From NCBI GenBank assembly GCA_002369325.1, contig DFDU01000101.1, positions 1 to 41,307 on the forward strand: a DNA stretch of 41,307 bases, in the 5' to 3' direction. The DNA is from Lachnospiraceae bacterium UBA3820 (lineage in GTDB: Bacteria > Bacillota > Clostridia > Lachnospirales > Lachnospiraceae). The notes below the pieces were generated by a model. The model ran no database searches, was not told the DNA's origin, and was given only the letters and a program-made list of their open reading frames with translations. Positions 1 through 8,923 of this stretch are shown one piece after another. Positions within the stretch are counted from its first letter, which is position 1, and each line of letters starts with the position of its first letter. A program made the translations under genes and the position numbers.

Positions 1-64
1 TATGAGAATGGCTCACATTGTTACCAAAGTGAACGTTCTTTTCACAAATACTACATTTTGCCAT
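1..64 (-). CDS. rpmB: 50S ribosomal protein L28, partial (N-terminus)
   Basis: Only the first 21 codons are in the window; the gene runs off the left edge on the minus strand. The reading MAKCSICEKNVHFGNNVSHS is the characteristic start of bacterial L28, a large-subunit ribosomal protein. The CxxC pair (C4, C7) is the first half of the zinc-binding form found in many Firmicutes. The ATG (complement of 62-64) is preceded by a GGAGGTGC ribosome binding site (complement of 70-77). It is divergent from the asp23-fakA pair, as in B. subtilis. Confidence 0.93.
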   Translation of the reverse strand, partial: MAKCSICEKNVHFGNNVSHSH

Positions 65-139
65 CGTTAGCACCTCCTTGACAAATCTATTAGTCCTTGC
101 CTAACCTGGCGGTACGGCATCTTGACTCACAACGAACAT

Positions 140-168
140 ATTTTAACAAAAAACAATATAATATGCAA
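140..168 (-). promoter_or_regulatory. Promoter of rpmB
   Basis: Read on the minus strand, TTGCAT (163-168) is followed after 17 bases by TAAAAT (140-145), a good sigma-A type match. It lies about 75 bases upstream of the rpmB start codon, which allows a short leader. The call rests on sequence alone. Confidence 0.6.
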
Positions 169-297
169 GTAAAAATTTATTTTTTTTTAAAATAGCGTAT
201 TTATGCGGTTTATTTGATGTTTTTTTGTGTGTTAAAAATAATATTATACAATTTTTGTCGATATTACTATATAAATTTTATACTTGATTATATTTTG

Positions 298-303
298 TAT
301 AAT
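298..303 (+). promoter_or_regulatory. Probable -10 element for the asp23-fakA operon
   Basis: A perfect TATAAT lies about 43 bases before the asp23 start codon. No convincing -35 box sits 16-18 bases upstream; TTTTAT near 276 is the nearest weak candidate. The surrounding 170-300 stretch is extremely AT-rich, so chance matches are likely. Confidence 0.4.
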
Positions 304-345
304 GGGTATAATTACTAAGAATGTTTTGATAAGGAGGTAATGTCC

Positions 346-705
346 ATGAAGGGTTATATGACCAATGAATTTGGCGACATTGTTATAGAAAATGAAGTAA
401 TAGCTCAATACGCCGGACACGCAGCATTGGAGTGCTTTGGTATCGTGGGTATGGCTACCATAAGTATGAAGGATGGTATTGCCAAGCTTTTGAAGGGCGA
501 CAGCGTTAGCAAGGGTGTTAATGTTGTAATTGATGAGGATAATACGATTTCGATTGATTTTCATATTATTGTTGCATATGGAGTAAGTATATCGACTGTA
601 TGTGATAATCTTATAAGTACGGTAAAATATTCTGTTGAGGAAATGACAGGTATGTCAGTTAAGAAAATCAACATCTTTGTTGAAGGTGTTAGGGTAATAG
701 ATTAG
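346..705 (+). CDS. Asp23/Gls24 family envelope stress response protein (YloU-like)
   Basis: A protein of about 119 residues matches the Asp23/Gls24 family: small, membrane-associated proteins linked to envelope stress in Firmicutes. Family features seen are the early GDIVIENEVIAQYAG stretch and the C-terminal VKKINIFVEGV strand. I chose the ATG at 346 because the AAGGAGG at 331-337 is 8 bases from it. The in-frame ATG at 340 is only 2 bases from the SD. The gene is 16 bases upstream of fakA/yloV, the pairing seen across Firmicutes (yloU-yloV), which implies co-transcription. Its specific role here is unknown. Confidence 0.9.
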   Translation: MKGYMTNEFGDIVIENEVIAQYAGHAALECFGIVGMATISMKDGIAKLLKGDSVSKGVNVVIDEDNTISIDFHIIVAYGVSISTVCDNLISTVKYSVEEMTGMSVKKINIFVEGVRVID

Positions 706-721
706 TAGGAGGAAATTTGAA

Positions 722-2401
722 GTGGCTATCGAGATACTTAATGCGGAATTGATTCAGAAAGCATTTCTTGCAGGAGCTAATAACCTGGAGAGAAACAAGG
801 AGTATATCAATGAATTAAATGTATTCCCTGTGCCTGACGGAGATACCGGCTCCAATATGTCATTAACTATTATGGCGGCTGCAAATGAGGTTAGCAATCT
901 GGATAATCCGAGCTTGAAGGAATTGTCAAAGACCATATCAAGCGGCTCGTTAAGAGGTGCAAGAGGTAACTCCGGTGTTATCCTTTCACAGCTTTTAAGA
1001 GGTTTCTGCAAAGAAATCAAAGAAAAAGAAAAGGTAGACGTTAATATTCTTGCGGATGGTTTCGTAAGAGGTGTGGAAACAGCATATAAGGCTGTTATGA
1101 AACCTAAAGAAGGAACAATTCTTACGGTTGCAAAGGCTATGGCTGAAAGAGCCGTAGAACTTGCGGAGCAGGGCGTAAATATAGAAGAATTTGCCGAAGC
1201 GGTTATTGAATGCGGTGATGAAACTCTGGAAAAAACTCCGGATTTACTGCCTGTACTTAAGGAAGCAGGAGTTGTAGACTCAGGCGGACAGGGTCTTATG
1301 GAATTCTTAAAGGGAGCATTTAACGGCCTGACAGGAAAAGAGGTTATTGATGTAACACCTGTTAAGAAGGCAGGAACCGGTGCATCAACCGACTCTGAGA
1401 ATATTGATACTTCGGATATCAAATTCGGATATTGTACAGAATTTATAATTAACCTTGAAAGGGAATTCACAATAGAGGATGAGATAAAGTTAAAAGACTT
1501 TCTTACTTCCATAGGTGATTCACTTGTTTGTGTTGCCGATGATGATTTTGTAAAGATACATGTTCATACAAATCATCCGGGTCAGGCATTTGAAAAAGGT
1601 CTGGAATATGGTTCACTTACAAAGATGAAGGTTGACAATATGCGTGAGGAGCATCATGAGAAGCTTATGAAGGAGCAGGATAAGAAGAAGTCTGCCGAGC
1701 GTGATGCGGAGATTGAAAAGATTAAGAAGAATGAAAAGAAAAAACCATACGGTTTTGTAGCCGTGTCGGTAGGTGCCGGTTTGGATAATATATTCCGTGA
1801 GCTTGGAGTTGATTATATCATTTCGGGCGGACAGACTATGAATCCAAGTACCGATGATGTTTTATCGGCTATTGAAAAGGTAAATGCCGAAACTGTATTT
1901 GTTCTTCCTAACAACAAAAATATCATTCTTGCAGCAAATCAGGCTGCAAGCATTGAAAAGGAAAAGAAGATTATTGTTATTCCATCAAAGACAATTCCGC
2001 AGGGAATAAGTGCTATGATAGGATTTGAGGCTGACCTTTCACCTGAAGAAAATGCCGAGAGTATGAAAGAATCAATGAGCGTGGTTAAGTCGGGTGAGGT
2101 TACTTATGCAGTAAGAGATACCTCAATAGACGGTATGGAAATTAAGACCGGTGACTTTATGGGTATTTGTGATGCCGGAATCAAGGCTGTCGGTACAGAT
2201 ATTACCGAGGTTATAATCAATCTCATTAAGGAAATGTCTGATGAAGATTCTGAACTTATAAGCATATATTACGGACAGGATGTAAAAGAAGATGAAGCAA
2301 ATGCGATTGTTAATTCACTTAACGAAAGCTATCCTGATTATGAGATAGAACTTCATCCCGGAGACCAGCCGGTTTACTATTATATCCTTTCTGTAGAATA
2401 A
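722..2401 (+). CDS. fakA: Fatty acid kinase FakA / DAK2 domain protein (YloV)
   Basis: The 559-residue protein matches YloV/FakA. In characterised homologues FakA phosphorylates fatty acids bound to a FakB (DegV-family) partner, feeding acyl-phosphate to phospholipid synthesis. The N-terminal DhaL-type kinase domain (about 1-200) carries DGDTGSNM at 39-46, whose Asp residues bind the Mg-nucleotide, and a GARGNSGVILSQ loop. A middle section holds the conserved HVHTNHPG motif. The C-terminal third resembles a DegV-like fold. The start is GTG at 722, with AGGAGG at 707-712. A candidate partner, a DegV/FakB protein, lies at 5837. Family length is normal. Confidence 0.93.
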   Translation: MAIEILNAELIQKAFLAGANNLERNKEYINELNVFPVPDGDTGSNMSLTIMAAANEVSNLDNPSLKELSKTISSGSLRGARGNSGVILSQLLRGFCKEIKEKEKVDVNILADGFVRGVETAYKAVMKPKEGTILTVAKAMAERAVELAEQGVNIEEFAEAVIECGDETLEKTPDLLPVLKEAGVVDSGGQGLMEFLKGAFNGLTGKEVIDVTPVKKAGTGASTDSENIDTSDIKFGYCTEFIINLEREFTIEDEIKLKDFLTSIGDSLVCVADDDFVKIHVHTNHPGQAFEKGLEYGSLTKMKVDNMREEHHEKLMKEQDKKKSAERDAEIEKIKKNEKKKPYGFVAVSVGAGLDNIFRELGVDYIISGGQTMNPSTDDVLSAIEKVNAETVFVLPNNKNIILAANQAASIEKEKKIIVIPSKTIPQGISAMIGFEADLSPEENAESMKESMSVVKSGEVTYAVRDTSIDGMEIKTGDFMGICDAGIKAVGTDITEVIINLIKEMSDEDSELISIYYGQDVKEDEANAIVNSLNESYPDYEIELHPGDQPVYYYILSVE

Positions 2402-2471
2402 GGAATACTAAGGATTGGTCTGCACATGATATATTGTGTAAATAATTTACGACAGTGGCGATAAGTAATAT

Positions 2472-2512
2472 GCTGTCACTTTACAGATAAAATGTAGAGT
2501 GACAGCTTTTTT
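2472..2512 (+). terminator. Rho-independent terminator after fakA
   Basis: GCTGTCACT (2472-2480) pairs perfectly with AGTGACAGC (2498-2506), with further pairing inside the loop, and is followed by six T. It closes the asp23-fakA unit just before the YwaF-like gene. Confidence 0.85.
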
Positions 2513-2540
2513 ACATTATTTTTTTGGACAGGTTTTATAT

Positions 2541-3296
2541 ATGAATAATTATTTGAATTTTTGGACCTACAGTGATGATATTCCTTATGGTGTGGGATTT
2601 GATCAATTTGGTTTAGTACATATAATCTGGCTTCTTGCTATTATACTTATTACGATTATAATAGCCGGATTATTAAAAAAAATTACCGATAAACAAAAGG
2701 ATAAGGTATTAAAAATAATCGGATGCTTTCTTGTGTTTCTGATAATACTGAGAATAGTTGTCTTATATATGGGGAATCATATGTCTGTCTATGAATTGCC
2801 GCTCCATTTGTGCAGTCTTGCAGGATTTATCTGTTTTGCACATGCGTTCTTTAAATGGGATTTTTTAGGACAGGTTATTTACAGTCTTTGTCTTCCGGGA
2901 ACAGTACTTGCACTCATATTTCCTGACTGGAGTTATTATCCCGCATTTAATTTTATTACGGTCCAGTCATTCTTGTTTCACGGCGGAATAGTACTATATA
3001 CGGTAATGTCACTGATATACGGGAAAATTAAGCCTTCTGTATATAAAATGTGGAAAGCGGTTTTGTTTCTTGTTATAATAGTTCCTGTGATTTATTTTTT
3101 TGACAGACATTATGACGTGAATTATATGTTTGTTTTACGACCTTCGGCGGATTCTCCGCTTGAATGGATAGATAAGGTTATGGGAAGAAACGGATATTTG
3201 ATAGGATATGCAATCCTTACAATGATAGTTGTAACACTTATGAATGTTATATATGGAGCAATACATGGATTTAAGAGAACAGATAACGACAATTAA
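2541..3296 (+). CDS. YwaF/TP0381-type integral membrane protein (TIGR02206-like)
   Basis: A hydrophobic protein of 251 residues with about seven predicted membrane spans. It carries the family-like segments FGLVHIIWL near the N-terminus and YELPLHLCSLAGF in the middle, typical of the YwaF (TMEM164-related) family, whose function is not established. I start it at ATG 2541 (SD-like GGACAGG at 2526-2532). The upstream in-frame GTG at 2499 lies inside the terminator stem of the previous gene. Its end overlaps recG by 32 bases, so translation of the two is probably coupled. The family call is fairly secure; the biological role is unknown. Confidence 0.8.
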   Translation: MNNYLNFWTYSDDIPYGVGFDQFGLVHIIWLLAIILITIIIAGLLKKITDKQKDKVLKIIGCFLVFLIILRIVVLYMGNHMSVYELPLHLCSLAGFICFAHAFFKWDFLGQVIYSLCLPGTVLALIFPDWSYYPAFNFITVQSFLFHGGIVLYTVMSLIYGKIKPSVYKMWKAVLFLVIIVPVIYFFDRHYDVNYMFVLRPSADSPLEWIDKVMGRNGYLIGYAILTMIVVTLMNVIYGAIHGFKRTDNDN

Positions 3297-5274
3297 AGGA
3301 ATAGGTGAAAAAACATCGGCTTGTTTTTCAAAGCTCGGGATACATACTGTAGGAGAACTGATTAATACATTTCCAAGAGATTATATTTTTTATGGTGAAC
3401 CCGTAGACATAAAGGATACGAGAGTCGGTGTCAGAAATGTTGTTGAGGCTACGGTTTTTTCGTATGTAGATGTCAAGAGAGTCAGGAGCCTTAAACTTGT
3501 AACCATGACTGTCAAAGATAGCACAGGAAGTCTGAAAATAACATGGTTCAACCGGCCATATCTTAAAAATATGTTTCATAAGGGAGAAACATATGTATTT
3601 GTAGGGGAGATAAAGATAAAAAACAATATGAGGGTTATGGAACAACCGGAGTATTATAAACCACCCGAATACGAAAATATGAGACAGGAGCTTCAGCCGG
3701 TTTATCCGCTTACAAAAGGTTTGTCCAATAAGACGTTTCAAAAGGCTGTCAGAAGCTCAAGAAGTGCTTACCTTGCTTTAAAAGATTATATTACTCCTGA
3801 AATAAGACGTGAGTATAACCTTATGGAGTTAACGGAAAGCTATGAAAATATTCATTTTCCAATGAATGAAGAGCTTCTTAAAAATGCAATAAGAAGAATA
3901 GCCTTTGATGAGTTTTACAAATTTTTATTTGAATTAAAAATATTAAAAAAAGAAAATGTAAAGCTTATTAATAATCACAAGGTTGTTCAGGGAAAAGCGG
4001 TAGTGGAGTTTATTGAGAAGCTTCCATATAGGCTTACTAAGGGACAGCATCAGGCTATTGAAGATATTCTTTCCGATATGGGAAGTGATAATGTAATGAA
4101 CAGACTTGTTCAGGGAGATGTAGGTTCCGGAAAGACAGTTGTTGCAGCGGCAGCTCTTTTTGCCTGTGCAAAAGAAGGTTTTCAGGGAGCACTTATGGTT
4201 CCTACGGAGGTACTTGCAAAACAGCATTTTAATGAACTTTCCGGGCTGTTTTCCGATTTCGGAGTATGCGTTGAATATCTTGTCGGATCAACTCCGGTAA
4301 AGGAAAAACGCAGAATTTATGAAGAATTATCAAATGGAAAAATAGATGTTTTAATTGGTACACATGCACTTATAGAAGATAAGGTTGAATTTGAAAATCT
4401 TGCACTTGTTATAACCGACGAGCAGCATCGCTTTGGCGTAAATCAAAGAAACAGACTGGCAAAAAAAGGGGATTTTCCTCATGTATTGGTTATGAGTGCG
4501 ACACCGATTCCGAGAACACTGGCGATTATTATGTACAGTGATTTGGATATTTCTGTAATTAAGGAGCTTCCGAAAGGAAGAAAACCGATAAAAAACTGTG
4601 TAGTCGGTACAAATTACAGAAATACGGCATATAAATTCATAGCCGCACAGGTTGAAAATAAAAATCAGGTATATGTTATCTGTCCTATGGTGGACGTCAG
4701 TGATACAATGGATTTAACCAATGTTACGGAATATACGGATACATTGAAGGAAGCACTTCCTTTGGATGTCGTGGTGGAAACACTGCACGGAAAAATGAAA
4801 GCGGATGAAAAGAATGAAATTATGCAAAGATTTCTCGACGGAAAGATAGATGTTCTTGTATCAACCACCGTAATAGAAGTGGGTATAAATAATCCCAATG
4901 CCACCGTTATGATGGTTGAAAATTCCGAGCGTTTCGGTCTCGCACAGTTGCACCAATTAAGAGGACGAGTCGGAAGAGGAGAAAAACAGTCTTATTGTAT
5001 TTTTATAAACGGTAAAGAGGATGACGATGATGTAACGACAAGACTTAAGGTTCTGGAAGAATCCAATGATGGTTTCTTTATTGCCGGCGAGGACTTAAGA
5101 TTAAGAGGTCCGGGAGATTTCTTCGGTATCAGGCAAAGCGGAGATATGCAGTTTAATATTGCCGATATTTATAATCATGCCGATATGTTAAAGCTTGCAC
5201 AGGAAATACTTGAAAAATACAGTGATGAGTTAGTGCCGGATGTCGCCGATAAAATAAAACAGATTAATATTTAG
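3265..5274 (+). CDS. recG: ATP-dependent DNA helicase RecG
   Basis: The 669-residue protein is full length for RecG, a branched-DNA translocase that remodels stalled forks and Holliday junctions. It has an N-terminal wedge/OB region (about 1-230), Walker A GDVGSGKT at 284-291, a DEQH box at 385-388, MSATPIPRT (motif III) and the C-terminal QLRGRVGRG (motif VI), followed by the RecG C-terminal hook. I start at ATG 3265, 6 bases after GGAG; the in-frame ATG at 3244 has no SD. It overlaps the upstream membrane-protein gene. RecG downstream of yloU-yloV is a common Firmicutes arrangement. Confidence 0.97.
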   Translation: MDLREQITTIKGIGEKTSACFSKLGIHTVGELINTFPRDYIFYGEPVDIKDTRVGVRNVVEATVFSYVDVKRVRSLKLVTMTVKDSTGSLKITWFNRPYLKNMFHKGETYVFVGEIKIKNNMRVMEQPEYYKPPEYENMRQELQPVYPLTKGLSNKTFQKAVRSSRSAYLALKDYITPEIRREYNLMELTESYENIHFPMNEELLKNAIRRIAFDEFYKFLFELKILKKENVKLINNHKVVQGKAVVEFIEKLPYRLTKGQHQAIEDILSDMGSDNVMNRLVQGDVGSGKTVVAAAALFACAKEGFQGALMVPTEVLAKQHFNELSGLFSDFGVCVEYLVGSTPVKEKRRIYEELSNGKIDVLIGTHALIEDKVEFENLALVITDEQHRFGVNQRNRLAKKGDFPHVLVMSATPIPRTLAIIMYSDLDISVIKELPKGRKPIKNCVVGTNYRNTAYKFIAAQVENKNQVYVICPMVDVSDTMDLTNVTEYTDTLKEALPLDVVVETLHGKMKADEKNEIMQRFLDGKIDVLVSTTVIEVGINNPNATVMMVENSERFGLAQLHQLRGRVGRGEKQSYCIFINGKEDDDDVTTRLKVLEESNDGFFIAGEDLRLRGPGDFFGIRQSGDMQFNIADIYNHADMLKLAQEILEKYSDELVPDVADKIKQINI

Positions 5275-5291
5275 ATTATCAAAAATTGTCA

Positions 5292-5320
5292 GTTTATTTG
5301 ATTCTTGTTTGAACATACTA
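5292..5320 (+). promoter_or_regulatory. Possible sigma-G-type promoter of the SASP gene
   Basis: CATACTA at 5314-5320 matches the forespore sigma-G -10 consensus CATWHTA. GTTTA at 5292-5296, 17 bases upstream, is a 4-of-5 match to the -35. SASP genes are normally sigma-G controlled, which motivates the call, but the leader would be about 100 bases and the match may be chance. Confidence 0.3.
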
Positions 5321-5426
5321 TTATTGTACCAAGTGATATGACTTGATACGAAACAGTGAAGCTTTATTTCACATTTGCGATTTGATAAGCAGAAATAATA
5401 GGATACGAAATAAGGAGATAATGGTT

Positions 5427-5624
5427 ATGAGCAGAAATTCAGCAAGTGTTCCGGAAGCAAAAAATGCTTTGGACAGATTTAAGTATGAAGTAGCAAGCGA
5501 ACTCGGTGTACCTCTTACAGACGGTTACAACGGTAACCTTACTTCAAAGCAGAACGGTTCTGTAGGCGGTATGATGGTCAAGAAGATGATTGCCGAGCAG
5601 GAAAGACAGATGTCAGGTAAGTAA
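5427..5624 (+). CDS. Alpha/beta-type small acid-soluble spore protein
   Basis: The 65-residue protein is a typical alpha/beta SASP, which coats spore DNA and protects it from UV and chemicals. An N-terminal helix (AKNALDRFKYEVASELGV, 11-28) contains the GPR protease cleavage context E21-VASE. The C-terminal helix begins at the conserved G47-G48-MMVKKMIAEQE. I start at ATG 5427, 9 bases after AAGGAG (5412-5417). The ATG at 5421 is only 3 bases from the SD, and the open frame further upstream has no SD. It stands alone with its own terminator. Its presence implies a spore-forming lineage. Confidence 0.93.
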   Translation: MSRNSASVPEAKNALDRFKYEVASELGVPLTDGYNGNLTSKQNGSVGGMMVKKMIAEQERQMSGK

Positions 5625-5671
5625 TGATAATCTGACAAATTAATATTTATTTCCCTCCTATCAGAAAACGG

Positions 5672-5723
5672 GGCTGTCACATGCGTTATCAATGTTTGAT
5701 AATGTATGTGGCAGCCTTTTTTT
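5672..5723 (+). terminator. Rho-independent terminator after the SASP gene
   Basis: GGCTGTCACAT (from 5672) pairs with ATGTGGCAGCC (ending 5716), with one G-T pair and more pairing inward, followed by seven T. The stem closely resembles the one after fakA. Confidence 0.88.
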
Positions 5724-5786
5724 ACTAAAAACTGTTTAAAAAATAAGTATTATTGTATTTAATATCTACATTTTTTGGTAAAGCTA

Positions 5787-5795
5787 TGATATAAT
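5787..5795 (+). promoter_or_regulatory. Extended -10 promoter for degV
   Basis: TGATATAAT forms an extended -10 (TGnTATAAT) about 42 bases before the degV start codon. No good -35 is visible at the normal distance, which is common for extended -10 promoters. Confidence 0.5.
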
Positions 5796-5836
5796 AATTG
5801 TTTGTAGTTTATACATATTTCAAAGGGGAATAATTC

Positions 5837-6691
5837 ATGAATAAAATCAAAATAATTACAGACAGCTCCAGCGATTTGTCACCGGAACAAATTAAGGAAA
5901 ATAACATAGATATTGATCCGTTATGCATAATTATGGATGACAAGACCTATCTTGACGGTATAGATACAAATTCTACTGAGATATTTAAATGGGCGGATGC
6001 AAATAAAACTACACCGAAAACAGCGGCAATTACTTATGATAAGACAAAAGAATTAATCGAAAAGTATAAAAACGAAGAAACGGATATTTTATTTTTCTGT
6101 ATATCCGAGGATATGAGTACCGGTGCAAATGTAGCCCGAATGGTGGCTGAGGATCTGGATTATTCCGGGCATGTTCATGTAATCAATTCAATGAACTTAT
6201 CAACGGGAATAGGACTTCAGATTCTTTATGCGGCAAGACTAATTAAAGAAGGCAAATCGGCAGGTGAAATTGCCGACATTGTAAACGCGAGAAGAAATAA
6301 AGTTCGTGCAAGCTTTGTGGTTGATACGCTTACTTACCTTTCAAGAGGAGGAAGATGTTCGACTGCAACGGCGCTCCTTGGAAATACATTAAAGCTTAAA
6401 CCGGAGATTGTTGTGGAAAATGGCAAGATGCATGTGGCGAAAAAATATCGCGGATCACAGGATAAAGTTATATTAAAATATGTCAATGATTTAAAACCGA
6501 TGTTTAAGAATGCCGATACCACACAGGTTTTTATAACACATTCACACGCTTCGGAAGATATTGTTAAAAAAGTAAAACAATTTCTTGAAGAATTAAACAT
6601 ATTTGAAAACATTACCGAGACTAAGGCAAGCGGTGTTATTTCAAGTCATTGCGGCCCGGGAACCTTGGGAGTATTATTCTACGAAAAGTAA
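5837..6691 (+). CDS. DegV family fatty-acid-binding protein (FakB-like)
   Basis: The 284-residue protein is a DegV-family member: a two-domain protein that holds one long-chain fatty acid and presents it to FakA. Family landmarks are the N-terminal IITDSSSDLSPE, MSTGANVARM around residue 95-105, GGRCSTATALLGNTLKLKP and the C-terminal SHCGPGTLGVLFY ending. The family is often multi-copy in Firmicutes, each member with a different acyl preference that cannot be read from sequence. It follows a terminator and has its own promoter. Only 44 bases (59 to the preferred ATG) separate it from the GH5 gene, so the two may be co-transcribed. Confidence 0.92.
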   Translation: MNKIKIITDSSSDLSPEQIKENNIDIDPLCIIMDDKTYLDGIDTNSTEIFKWADANKTTPKTAAITYDKTKELIEKYKNEETDILFFCISEDMSTGANVARMVAEDLDYSGHVHVINSMNLSTGIGLQILYAARLIKEGKSAGEIADIVNARRNKVRASFVVDTLTYLSRGGRCSTATALLGNTLKLKPEIVVENGKMHVAKKYRGSQDKVILKYVNDLKPMFKNADTTQVFITHSHASEDIVKKVKQFLEELNIFENITETKASGVISSHCGPGTLGVLFYEK

Positions 6692-6750
6692 AAAGATATA
6701 TGTAATCAAGTGATTTTGCCAACAAATATTAGAGCATGGAAAGGAAAAAA

Positions 6751-8340
6751 ATGGACGATAAAAAGAAAAATGCCAATAAAATTCTTATTGCGGTGATTGC
6801 AATTCTTACTGTGGTTGTTGTGGGACTTGTTGTAATCATAGCAAAAAAAGAAAAAAGTGATAAAAAAGATAAAGATGATAATAATACGATAAAAGAAGAG
6901 ACTACCGCTTCGGATACTGAGGAAAAGGCAGCTGATAAGGATACAACGGAGGATATAACAACACAAGAGGATATGGATGATAAAGACAAAGACCTTGTAT
7001 GCTTTGCATCGGTATCAAGCTCCAACAGCTGGGAGAATAATGGCAAGCAGTCGGGTCAGCTGGATATAAAGATAACCAATAACAGTGACAGTGAAATCAA
7101 AAACTGGTCTGTTAAATTAGAGGTAGGTAAAAATACAACCGTTGACAGCTTTTGGAATTGCAATACCGATTTAAAGGACGGAGTGCTTACGCTTACACCC
7201 GTTGAGTATAACGGTTCGGTTTCGGCAAAGCAGACGCTTGGCGATATAGGTATTATAGTTACGGCTGCTTCGGCATCGGATTTTAAAGCTATAAATTCTG
7301 CAGTCCTTTATGTGGACGGAAAAGAGTATACCATGACAGCTTCGGATAAAAAAGAAAACAAGGAAGAGGATACAGAGGAAAAGACGACGGAAGAGAAAAA
7401 AGAAAACAAAAAGGAAGATAACGGTAAGACGCCGGTTGAAAATCATGGTAAGCTTAGTCTTAAGGGAACCGATATAGTTGATAAAAACGGTGATAAATTC
7501 CAATTAAAGGGACCGAGTACACATGGTATAGCATGGTTCCCGGATTATGTAAGTTATGATACATTTAAGACCTTCAGAGATGACTGGGGAGCCAATATGG
7601 TAAGAATTGCCATGTACACGGACGAGAACGGCGGTTATTGTAACGGCGGAGACAAGGAAAAGTTAAAAAAACTTGTGGATGATGGTGTTAAGGCTGCAAC
7701 TGATCTTGGTATGTATGTAATCGTTGACTGGCATATACTGCATGATTTAAGTCCTCAGACTTATAAGTCGGACGCAATTGCATTTTTTGAGGAAATCTCC
7801 GAAAAATATAAAGACTACGATAATGTGATTTTTGAAATATGCAACGAGCCTAACGGCGGTACAACATGGGCTGATGTTAAGAGCTACGCAGAGGAAGTTA
7901 TTCCGGTTATTAGAAAAAATTGTCCGGATGCGATTATTATCGTCGGTACACCTACATGGTCACAGGATGTTGACATAGCTGCAAACGATCCGATAAAGGG
8001 GTATGACAACATTATGTATGCCGTACATTTCTATGCATCAACACATAAGGATAATATAAGAAGTAAAGCTCAGACTGCTTTGGATAAAGGTATACCGGTA
8101 TTTATAAGTGAGTGCAGTATATGTGACGCATCGGGTAATGGCACGATTGATTACGGCGAAGCCGATAAGTGGTTTGAATTTATTAACAATAATAATTTGT
8201 CTTATGCGGTTTGGAATATTTCGAATAAAGATGAGACTTCATCACTTATTGCTTCATCGTGTAACAAGACTTCGGGATGGACTGACGATGAACTATCCGA
8301 AACGGGAAAATGGTTTAAGAAGCTAATGAGCGGTAAATAA
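6751..8340 (+). CDS. Membrane-anchored GH5 endoglucanase with CBM2-like domain
   Basis: The 529-residue protein has a Lys-rich N-terminus and one strong membrane span (about 11-31, no signal-peptidase motif). An acidic/Lys-rich linker leads to a cellulose-binding-type beta-sandwich resembling CBM2 (about 83-190; SWENNGKQSGQLDIKITN, NWSVKLEV). After a second charged linker comes a GH5 (cellulase family A, subfamily-2-like) catalytic domain (about 235-525). The probable acid/base is E366 in ICNEPNGG and the nucleophile E454 in ISECSI; VDWHILHD is also typical. I start at ATG 6751, with AAAGGA 5 bases upstream; ATG 6736 has a weaker site. Likely activity: endo-beta-1,4-glucanase at the cell surface. 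The anchor-linker-CBM-catalytic layout keeps the enzyme on the cell. Confidence 0.88.
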   Translation: MDDKKKNANKILIAVIAILTVVVVGLVVIIAKKEKSDKKDKDDNNTIKEETTASDTEEKAADKDTTEDITTQEDMDDKDKDLVCFASVSSSNSWENNGKQSGQLDIKITNNSDSEIKNWSVKLEVGKNTTVDSFWNCNTDLKDGVLTLTPVEYNGSVSAKQTLGDIGIIVTAASASDFKAINSAVLYVDGKEYTMTASDKKENKEEDTEEKTTEEKKENKKEDNGKTPVENHGKLSLKGTDIVDKNGDKFQLKGPSTHGIAWFPDYVSYDTFKTFRDDWGANMVRIAMYTDENGGYCNGGDKEKLKKLVDDGVKAATDLGMYVIVDWHILHDLSPQTYKSDAIAFFEEISEKYKDYDNVIFEICNEPNGGTTWADVKSYAEEVIPVIRKNCPDAIIIVGTPTWSQDVDIAANDPIKGYDNIMYAVHFYASTHKDNIRSKAQTALDKGIPVFISECSICDASGNGTIDYGEADKWFEFINNNNLSYAVWNISNKDETSSLIASSCNKTSGWTDDELSETGKWFKKLMSGK

Positions 8341-8371
8341 AAAGTTGACAAATTAAGAGAGGTTGTACATA

Positions 8372-8920
8372 ATGAGAGTTATTGCGGGAACAGCAAGAAG
8401 TTTACCTTTAAAAACAATAGAAGGACTTGATACCAGACCGACTACTGACAGGATAAAGGAAACCTTGTTTAATGTAATTATGGGATATGTACCTGAAGCA
8501 AAATTCCTTGATTTATTTGCGGGAAGCGGAGGTATAGGTATCGAGGCATTGAGCAGAGGGGCAGATGAGTGTACATTTGTCGAACTTAATCCAAAAGCTG
8601 TTGCATGTATAGAGGATAATGTTACCTTTACGCGCTTTAAGGACAAATCGCAAATAATTAAGGCAGATGCGGTTTCATATGTAAGAGGCTTGAAAATAAT
8701 TGACTACGATGTGATTTTTATGGATCCGCCTTATGAAAAGGGACTTGAAAAACAGGTGTTATCGATACTAAAGGATAAAGAGTTTTCTGTCGATACACTA
8801 ATTGTTATTGAGGCAGCTCTTAACGAAGATTTTTCATATGTCATGGATATGGGATTTGACATAACAAAGGAAAAAAGGTATAAATCAAATAAACATATAT
8901 TTTTGGAGAAAAGGAATTAG
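8372..8920 (+). CDS. rsmD: 16S rRNA (guanine-N2-)-methyltransferase RsmD
   Basis: The 182-residue protein is normal for RsmD, which methylates G966 (E. coli numbering) of 16S rRNA using SAM. Visible motifs are the N-terminal RVIAGTARS and TRPTTDRIKETLFN, the SAM-binding LDLFAGSGGIGIEALSRGA and the catalytic-site DPPYEKG. The start is ATG 8372, 9 bases after AGAGAGG (8356-8362). It lies 3 bases before coaD, the rsmD-coaD (ylbH-ylbI) pairing widespread in Firmicutes. Confidence 0.96.
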   Translation: MRVIAGTARSLPLKTIEGLDTRPTTDRIKETLFNVIMGYVPEAKFLDLFAGSGGIGIEALSRGADECTFVELNPKAVACIEDNVTFTRFKDKSQIIKADAVSYVRGLKIIDYDVIFMDPPYEKGLEKQVLSILKDKEFSVDTLIVIEAALNEDFSYVMDMGFDITKEKRYKSNKHIFLEKRN

Positions 8921-8923
8921 AAA

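Noticed and set aside
2472..5723. Similar GCTGTCAC stems in the fakA and SASP terminators as a mobile repeat
   Set aside because: Similarity is limited to the stem of ordinary terminators; loops and flanks differ, and no insertion footprint is visible.
8345..8373. TTGACA-17-CATAAT, looking like a promoter for rsmD
   Set aside because: The -10 box overlaps the rsmD start codon, so transcription would begin inside the gene. It cannot make a full-length rsmD message and is more likely chance.
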